From the NCBI GenBank assembly GCA_002685655.1, contig NYXM01000155.1:1-20805 (forward strand): 20,805 nt of DNA, read 5' to 3'. The notes under the pieces were generated by a model that saw only the letters and a list, made by a program, of their open reading frames with translations, did no database searches and was not told where the DNA came from. This document shows, piece after piece, positions 16,433 through 20,805 of this stretch. The stretch comes from Planctomycetaceae bacterium. GTDB lineage: Bacteria; Planctomycetota; Planctomycetia; Pirellulales; Pirellulaceae. A program made the position numbers and the translations under genes. Each line of letters starts with the position of its first letter. Within the stretch, counting starts at the first letter, position 1.

Positions 16433-18734
16433 GAGTCGGTATTCCAGATTCGTTGAACGCGTAAAGATGGTCGCCGGAGGCAATCAATAGGATGCCGCCG
16501 ACCATCACAAGGTTCCCCCCCGCGGCACGCCGCGACACGAGATCGATCTCGCGCACCAAAACGGGATTCCAGCCGGTCTCCGTCTTGATGATTCGCTGGT
16601 CGAAAACAAATATCGAGTCGCGAGTGGGCCAGTATACATTTTTGTTCGCAAGAAGTCCTCGCCCGTAGCCGCGGGGTTCTTGCCGCGCGTGGCCCTCCGA
16701 CGGGTGAAATCCACCCGAGACTTGCGCTTCTAACCGCCCGTTGTAGGCGTCAAACCAATAGAGGCCTTCACCGCTGCCGACGAGACGGCCATCGCCGAGG
16801 CCCAGCAGATGGACAATGTCCCCGCCAATCTCCTCCGGCGTCGTCCAAATCAACTGGCCCGTGGCGGCGTCCAAGGCAAATAGCCGCGAACAATCGGCGG
16901 GTGCAACGTACACCAGACCATCTTGCACTAAACATGGATTCAGGTCACGGAAACGGTACGAAGGATCAAGATCAGATGGTACGCTGGAATCGCTCGGCGC
17001 ACGCGGGTATCGGGCGAGCCAGTGGATCGCACCATCATGCGCGGAGACGGCAGCGACAGCGCCAGCGTTCGTGTTGTAATACAGGACGCCTTCATCGAGC
17101 GCCAGCAAGTTATTTGGAATCTCGCTGTGTTCACCACTCAATGACTGAGCGGCGCAAACGAATTGTCGCCAGCACAGCCTGCCATTTCTTGCATCAAAGC
17201 AAGCCAGATGCGATTCGGATCGAACCGCATCCAAACGTCGAACCGCAACGTAGAGATGGGCTTGGTCGCAAACCGGTGATCCTTCGAAACTCCATTCCCC
17301 CTGCCAGACAGGTAGCTCGAGCTTAATATCGAACTGCAACCTGCCTTCGGCGCGTAGATCAATGGCGACCAAACGTGAACGCGCCGCGGGCGCGTCACTT
17401 GTCGACGTGTCGACATCGCGCCCGACAACTCGGGCAAACAGATGATTGCCGGAACTGGTCATCGTAAATCGCGGCACCGTCTGTGCCAGTCGGTCGTCGT
17501 ACGTGGTCGCCCGTGTTAGTTCTGGATTGGTCTGAAATACGAACGCACCTGTGTGCAGATTGACGGCCTGAACATCGACGGATTGATCGTCGGTTCCAAC
17601 CAACACGAGGTCGTTGATGACGACTGGATGGAAACTCAACAAGCGGTCTGAATCTTCGCCGATCCGCAAACGACTGGCACCATCAACGGGATCGATCCAC
17701 GACTGCATCGGTAAGGGCAGACGCCAGATGGGCCTGCCACCGAGATCCACGGTGCGGGTGACATGGCGAGCTCGATTGGGAGCGCCTCCAAACGTAGGCC
17801 AATCGATCTGGAGTTTGCCCTTAGGCCAAGTCTGGCTCTCATCCAATAGCTGTTCTAACCGTTCCACAAAGTTGCCACGCTTGCCGCCAAGTCGCCCCGT
17901 TGCAAGGGGTGACAACCTCCTCAGTATTTCCAGCTCGATGCTCGCCCGTTGACGTTGCTCCTGCATGATGGAGGTTAACACCAATCGGGCGCGGACTGTG
18001 GCTATGTCGAGATCGGTGTCGGGATGGGCTAGCCAACGCCCTTTTGTGGCTCGCCCCGTGACTGCCTCTGAAACCTGGCTCCAGTGTTCCTGAAGATCGA
18101 CATCTCGTAGCAACAGCCAACTTGGTAGCCCCGTGTATCGATCAAAGCGAGTTCCGTCGGACGCCCAGCGAAATGATGGATGAATCCGCTCCCATGCCGC
18201 GCGGGCAGTGGCGTAGTCGCCACGCTGGAAAGCAAACTCACCGAGCCAAAATAACGCGTCATCGCCAACACGGCTGCAAAAGTGCTGGTCGACAATTCTC
18301 TGTAGCCCTTCCTCATCGCCCTTCTCCAACGCCTCTTCCAACCAGCGGTGCGCCACGCCGTCGACCTGCTGGCGATACAGCCGCAGCATCTCTGGCACCG
18401 TCTCGTGCCATTGGGCAAGCTTCATCTGGCAAGCCACTCGCACTGGCAGATAGCAGCGAAATCCAGCTCCCGCATAGGGGCTTTCGACTTCGATAATCGT
18501 GTTCTTGGCAACGGTCATCACGCGTCGAACGTTGTCCAACGCTTCGGCGGTCTGGCCGTTGGACAACAGCGCTTCGACCCGTTGCAGGTGCACGCGCGTC
18601 TCGTTCGCAAGCTCGGGAAGCGCTACCTCGTTGGCGAAAACAGAGTGAATCGGCGAAGACAGGGATAGTGCAGACCAGGCCACACCATACCCCACAACAA
18701 ACGCCATTCCTCTGCGCCAGGCAATGCCACCCAT
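16419..18734 (-). CDS. Exported TPR-like / PQQ-type beta-propeller protein
   Basis: The 771-residue product has a signal peptide (basic start, hydrophobic 11-30, likely cleavage after Ala34 in SVFANE). A helical, TPR-like part follows (about 40-280, with FWLGEFAFQRGDYATARAAWERI). The rest is a PQQ-like beta-propeller, seen as repeated blades such as LALDEGVLYYNTNAGAVAAV, ALDAATGQLIWTTPEEIGGD and LVMVGGILLIASGDHLYAFN. Such propellers without quinoprotein active-site motifs usually act as protein-interaction platforms. I see no dehydrogenase or BamB-specific signature. GGGAAG about 10 nt before the ATG supports the start. It is the first gene of the eight-gene series, overlapping moxR by 14 nt, so it may be the periplasmic sensor or assembly platform of that system; this role is inferred from position only. 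Confidence 0.85.
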   Translation of the reverse strand: MGGIAWRRGMAFVVGYGVAWSALSLSSPIHSVFANEVALPELANETRVHLQRVEALLSNGQTAEALDNVRRVMTVAKNTIIEVESPYAGAGFRCYLPVRVACQMKLAQWHETVPEMLRLYRQQVDGVAHRWLEEALEKGDEEGLQRIVDQHFCSRVGDDALFWLGEFAFQRGDYATARAAWERIHPSFRWASDGTRFDRYTGLPSWLLLRDVDLQEHWSQVSEAVTGRATKGRWLAHPDTDLDIATVRARLVLTSIMQEQRQRASIELEILRRLSPLATGRLGGKRGNFVERLEQLLDESQTWPKGKLQIDWPTFGGAPNRARHVTRTVDLGGRPIWRLPLPMQSWIDPVDGASRLRIGEDSDRLLSFHPVVINDLVLVGTDDQSVDVQAVNLHTGAFVFQTNPELTRATTYDDRLAQTVPRFTMTSSGNHLFARVVGRDVDTSTSDAPAARSRLVAIDLRAEGRLQFDIKLELPVWQGEWSFEGSPVCDQAHLYVAVRRLDAVRSESHLACFDARNGRLCWRQFVCAAQSLSGEHSEIPNNLLALDEGVLYYNTNAGAVAAVSAHDGAIHWLARYPRAPSDSSVPSDLDPSYRFRDLNPCLVQDGLVYVAPADCSRLFALDAATGQLIWTTPEEIGGDIVHLLGLGDGRLVGSGEGLYWFDAYNGRLEAQVSGGFHPSEGHARQEPRGYGRGLLANKNVYWPTRDSIFVFDQRIIKTETGWNPVLVREIDLVSRRAAGGNLVMVGGILLIASGDHLYAFNESGIPTHAAD

Positions 18735-18757
18735 CGATCGCTACTTCCCATTCTGCC

Positions 18758-18805
18758 GTGGCTGGGGCTTTCAGCCGCCGCACTGTGGCTAGAAGCCCCA
18801 GTCAC
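18758..18805. repeat. Imperfect inverted repeat, REP-like hairpin
   Basis: The arms GTGGCTGGGGCTTTCAGCC (18758-18776) and GGCTAGAAGCCCCAGTCAC (18787-18805) pair over 19 positions with one clear mismatch and two G-T wobbles around a 10-nt loop. The perfect core is CTGGGGCTT/AAGCCCCAG. There is no T-run on either side, so it does not look like an intrinsic terminator. It lies between the small membrane-protein gene and the propeller gene, upstream of the operon. Size and form fit a repetitive extragenic palindrome, but only one copy was noticed in this window. Confidence 0.8.
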
Positions 18806-18824
18806 GTTAGTTCTTGACGCGTTC

Positions 18825-19046
18825 TCAGTTTCGGCCGTAGCCTTCGACGATCCGGCCAACGCAAAACGCCGCGATACCGAAGACAAGCATTGTGACCATC
18901 ACACGGAGACCCTTCTGTCCGAGTATGCCGGATAGCTCCGTGAACATGGCGATCGGCAAAACAACTAAACCGGTTAACTGCAGGAATTGACCAATTGCCT
19001 TCATACTGTCATGGTATTCGTCGTGGAGTTTATCAGCAACGGCCAT
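18825..19046 (-). CDS. Small two-helix membrane protein of unknown function
   Basis: The 73-residue product has a short charged N-terminus (MAVADKLHDEYHD) and two hydrophobic segments (about 19-39 and 46-65) separated by a short GQKGLR turn. It ends in IVEGYGRN. The start at 19046 is chosen because the conserved-looking part begins there; upstream in-frame codons back to 19196 would run into the divergent DUF983 gene and look non-coding. No Shine-Dalgarno sequence is seen. The gene stands 90 nt upstream of the propeller gene in the same direction, with the inverted repeat between them, so it may or may not be co-transcribed. I recognise no named family. Confidence 0.6.
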   Translation of the reverse strand: MAVADKLHDEYHDSMKAIGQFLQLTGLVVLPIAMFTELSGILGQKGLRVMVTMLVFGIAAFCVGRIVEGYGRN

Positions 19047-19098
19047 TGAGGTGCTTTGAGTCAGGCAATGGCGACTTATGACTTGTAATTGAATTGCA

Positions 19099-19473
19099 AT
19101 GAACAGCAAGAACCAGTTCTGGCCGCTTGTCCAACGGTCGCTACAGCTTCGTTGCCCCGTTTGTGGGAAGGGGCGGCTGTTTCGAGGGTGGTTCAAAATG
19201 CACGAAGTCTGTACAGCGTGCGGAGTGGCATTTGAACGAGAAGCCGGTTTCTACCTGGGGTCAATCTACGTGAATTATGGTGTGACGGCACTCGTGGTGG
19301 CCATTGGTTATCCGCTGTTGCTGTTCAACCAAGTGGTCCAAGAGCAACCGCTACTGTTACTGGCAGTGACGTTTTCGATCCTCTTCCCGATTTGGTTCTT
19401 TCGGTATGCACGCGCGCTATGGATCGGATTTGACCAGTGGTGCGATCCACGCAATGCGCCGGGTCCAGAGTAA
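19099..19473 (+). CDS. DUF983 membrane protein
   Basis: The 124-residue product has the DUF983 pattern: LRCPVCGKGRLFRG near the N-terminus (Cys 19, 22), a second pair CTAC (Cys 38, 41) forming a likely zinc ribbon, EREAGFYLG, then two membrane helices (about 55-76 and 85-101) and FRYARALWIGFDQW at the end. DUF983 proteins often lie beside cytochrome c oxidase assembly genes, and here the neighbours are DUF420 and SCO1 genes, which supports a link to respiratory-oxidase biogenesis. It is transcribed alone on the plus strand: divergent from the 73-residue membrane protein and convergent with the CPTC protein, 40 nt away. The ATG at 19099 has no clear Shine-Dalgarno sequence. Confidence 0.88.
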   Translation: MNSKNQFWPLVQRSLQLRCPVCGKGRLFRGWFKMHEVCTACGVAFEREAGFYLGSIYVNYGVTALVVAIGYPLLLFNQVVQEQPLLLLAVTFSILFPIWFFRYARALWIGFDQWCDPRNAPGPE

Positions 19474-19513
19474 TTGAGCTGGTTCGCAGCTGATTGCGTC
19501 TTTGCTCTCAGCG

Positions 19514-19819
19514 TCAAACGCTCGGAGCCGATGCAGCACCGGTCACATACTGAGCACCACGGCTTTGGCGGGTGCGGGCACGCCGAATCTCGAAGTAGAA
19601 ATAGCTGCACAATCCCGTAAAGATCAGGAACGGCATCGACATCAAGAACACGATGCTCCAGAAATAGCCGCGCACCAGGTTGGCCTGATTCGGATCGTTT
19701 GCCACTCCGTTGGCGCAGGTGGGGCAAGCCACCGCGACGCTTTGAAAACAAAGCCAGACCAAGCAGACAACCGCAATCGCAGCGGCGTGCTGACGCAGGA
19801 TTCCTGTCGGGCTGACCAT
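19514..19819 (-). CDS. Small membrane protein with exported CPTC motif, probable oxidase-assembly associate
   Basis: The 101-residue product has an N-terminal signal or anchor helix (about 11-31) ending SVAVA, directly followed by CPTC (32-35), the stretch ANDPNQANLVRGYFWS (40-55), a second membrane helix (about 54-76) and a basic tail (RRARTRQSRG). The pair of cysteines would face the periplasm. I know of no named function. Its place between DUF420/SCO1 and DUF983 suggests a part in heme-copper oxidase biogenesis, perhaps copper or thiol handling, but this is inferred from position and from CxxC alone. The ATG at 19819 is preferred over an in-frame TTG at 19861, which would add 14 residues. 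Confidence 0.65.
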   Translation of the reverse strand: MVSPTGILRQHAAAIAVVCLVWLCFQSVAVACPTCANGVANDPNQANLVRGYFWSIVFLMSMPFLIFTGLCSYFYFEIRRARTRQSRGAQYVTGAASAPSV

Positions 19820-19903
19820 CGGTTTTGAGTCCCCAGGGAATGACTGGCCTGGCTTGGGCAAAGCCCGTCGAACTGAACTTCGAGCAATTATATCGCCAAC
19901 GAC

Positions 19904-20353
19904 CTAAACGCGAAAGAACTGATATAGCATCAAGTATACAACCACCCCGGTCACCGAAACATAGAGCCAGATCGGGAACGTCCACCGCGCAACAGTCCGA
20001 TGGCGAAAGAATTGACCTCGCAGGCCGTAGTAGATCGTAAAGCCCGCCAGAATCGGGACCGTAGCCGCCAGTACGACGTGGCTGATCAGGATGGCATAGT
20101 AACAGTATCGGACGGCGAGTCCCGGGTACTCGAACGGTTTTCCCCGCTCGCCGGTGACCGCGTGCAGCATCTGGTGGTAACTCAGGTAACACACCAGAAA
20201 CAGCACGGACACGCCGACACAGGCCAGCATGGTCCATTTGTGGGCCGCGACATTGCCTCGCTTGATCAGCACAAATCCGGTCATCAGAAGCGCGGTCGCC
20301 ACCGCGTTGAGTGACGCATTAACGTGCGGCAAGACGTCGACAACCAGATTCAC
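19904..20353 (-). CDS. DUF420 membrane protein (CtaM-like)
   Basis: The 149-residue product has four membrane segments (about 12-30, 41-61, 85-109, 123-145) and the DUF420 pattern: LPHVNASLNA (8-17), AHKW (37-40), SYHQMLH (58-64), SHVVLAATVP (91-100), and HRTVARWTFPIWLYVSVTGV from residue 118. Several histidines lie at helix ends and could bind heme or metal. DUF420 includes CtaM of Gram-positive bacteria, needed for heme A-type oxidase function. The start is a GTG at 20353 with AAAGGA about 9 nt upstream. It follows the SCO1 gene by 28 nt and precedes the CPTC gene by 84 nt, consistent with an oxidase-maturation operon. No oxidase subunit gene is inside the window. Confidence 0.87.
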   Translation of the reverse strand: MNLVVDVLPHVNASLNAVATALLMTGFVLIKRGNVAAHKWTMLACVGVSVLFLVCYLSYHQMLHAVTGERGKPFEYPGLAVRYCYYAILISHVVLAATVPILAGFTIYYGLRGQFFRHRTVARWTFPIWLYVSVTGVVVYLMLYQFFRV

Positions 20354-20381
20354 CAGCAGGTTTCCTTTCGACGTGACAACA

Positions 20382-20805
20382 TCACGAGTCTGTACGAGTG
20401 GAAGGAGCCGCGGTTTCGGGCTCTGGAAGCGGCTCGGGCGTCGCTTCGTCGACAGGCTGCTCGTCCGCTGTCGCTTCGAGTTTGCTGGGCGTTTCTTGTG
20501 GCGCTTGTGACTCTTCTTGTGGCGCTTGGGACTTTACCTGGGGCGCTTGTGACTCTACCTGTCGTGCTGCGTTTGCCGAATCGGCGGGCGGCGCGATTAG
20601 CAAACCGGTCTCTTCGTCAAAGACCGGCGCTGGCTTTTTTGGGGGTTCCGGCGGCGGTTCCGTTTCGTCGAGCAACTTCGGCAGCAGCTCTGTTAGCTCG
20701 ACCAATTCCTCTGGATGGTTCCGCCAACGAAAGCGGCCACGCGGCTGGCCCCATTTGTCAATTACGATCAAATGCTCCGAGTGCGTTTGGGTATCGACGG
20801 GGACC
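20382..20805 (-). CDS. SCO1/SenC family copper chaperone, 3' part only (runs off window)
   Basis: The reading frame is open to the window end, so the 5' part lies beyond 20805. The visible part begins VPVDTQTHSEHLIVIDKWG, matching the end of the SCO1/SenC thioredoxin-like domain. The His of THSE is in the place of the conserved copper-ligand histidine, and IDKWGQPRGRFRW is the following strand-turn. SCO proteins deliver copper to the CuA site of cytochrome c oxidase. After the domain comes an unusual tail of about 100 residues rich in Pro, Glu, Gln and Ala, including three heptads of the SQAPQ type. The CxxxC copper site is outside the window. DUF420 follows 28 nt downstream, supporting a role in oxidase assembly. 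Confidence 0.82.
   Translation of the reverse strand, partial: VPVDTQTHSEHLIVIDKWGQPRGRFRWRNHPEELVELTELLPKLLDETEPPPEPPKKPAPVFDEETGLLIAPPADSANAARQVESQAPQVKSQAPQEESQAPQETPSKLEATADEQPVDEATPEPLPEPETAAPSTRTDS
20493..20555 (-). repeat. Three copies of a 21-bp in-frame repeat in the SCO1-like tail
   Basis: Three adjacent 21-bp units (20493-20513, 20514-20534, 20535-20555) encode heptads around SQAPQ (ESQAPQV, KSQAPQE, ESQAPQE). A fourth, decayed unit may follow at 20556-20576. The repeat length is a multiple of three, so copy-number changes would keep the frame. Confidence 0.75.

Larger units (their letters stand above)
3807..18734 (-). other. Predicted eight-gene operon: PQQ/TPR, MoxR, DUF58, BatA-VWA, VWA, DUF4175, toroid, NPCBM
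   Basis: Eight genes run in one direction. The spacings in transcription order are: 14-nt overlap, about 44-nt overlap, 20-nt gap, 4-nt ATGA overlap, 11-nt gap, 33-nt gap and 37-nt gap. No terminator-like hairpin with a T-run was seen inside. The overlaps suggest translational coupling from the propeller gene through the second VWA gene. By family, the set combines a cytoplasmic AAA+ ATPase (MoxR), three VWA-type proteins with intact metal sites, and three or four proteins with exported parts. Joint function in the envelope is inferred from this arrangement; single transcription is inferred from spacing. Confidence 0.75.

Noticed and set aside
18758..18805. Intrinsic terminator of the small membrane-protein gene
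   Set aside because: The hairpin is strong but no T-run follows it on either strand, so a REP-like element is the better reading.
19308..20237. A 309-codon open frame on the minus strand
   Set aside because: It lies over the DUF983, CPTC and DUF420 genes, which have clear family motifs in other frames. Its translation has no recognisable domain or hydrophobic pattern and spans an obvious intergenic gap.

Overview
The window reads as chromosomal DNA from a planctomycete, most likely of the Pirellulales type. The evidence is a DUF1559 protein with the H-X9-DG ending, a 1,200-residue DUF4175 protein, a secreted squalene-cyclase-like repeat protein ending in YLPIFQR, an NPCBM protein and a PQQ-propeller protein, all typical of that phylum. 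Base composition looks moderately GC-rich throughout. Few genes carry a strong Shine-Dalgarno sequence, also common in the phylum. I see no rRNA, tRNA, CRISPR array, transposase or phage gene.

Left part (1-3800): clpX on the minus strand, a small SHOCT-like membrane protein on the minus strand, then on the plus strand a KDPG/KHG aldolase (eda) and a zinc-ribbon/transmembrane/DUF1559 protein. The short gap after it, where two transcription units converge, holds four tandem copies of a 16-bp unit.

Centre (18734 down to 3807, minus strand): eight co-directional genes that overlap or lie within 37 nt of each other. In transcription order they are a secreted TPR/PQQ-propeller protein, a MoxR AAA+ ATPase, a DUF58 (VWA-like) protein, a BatA-type membrane VWA protein, a second membrane VWA protein with a glutamine-amidotransferase-like segment, a giant DUF4175 membrane/coiled-coil protein, a secreted alpha/alpha-toroid repeat protein, and a secreted NPCBM protein. 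All three VWA proteins keep the DxSxS MIDAS motif. I infer one envelope machine: a cytoplasmic MoxR ATPase acts on metal-dependent VWA adaptors, which connect through the membrane to large periplasmic proteins. It resembles MoxR/Bat loci but has different periplasmic partners, and it is the best candidate here for a poorly described system.

Right part (18735-20805): a 19-nt-arm inverted repeat of REP type, a 73-residue membrane protein, and a set of genes that point to heme-copper oxidase assembly: DUF983 (plus strand), a small CPTC membrane protein, DUF420 (CtaM-like) and the 3' end of a SCO1/SenC gene with a Pro/Glu/Gln-rich tail (minus strand, running off the window).

No stretch without a gene exceeds about 250 bases. 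Calls rest on motif recognition by eye; no database search was run.
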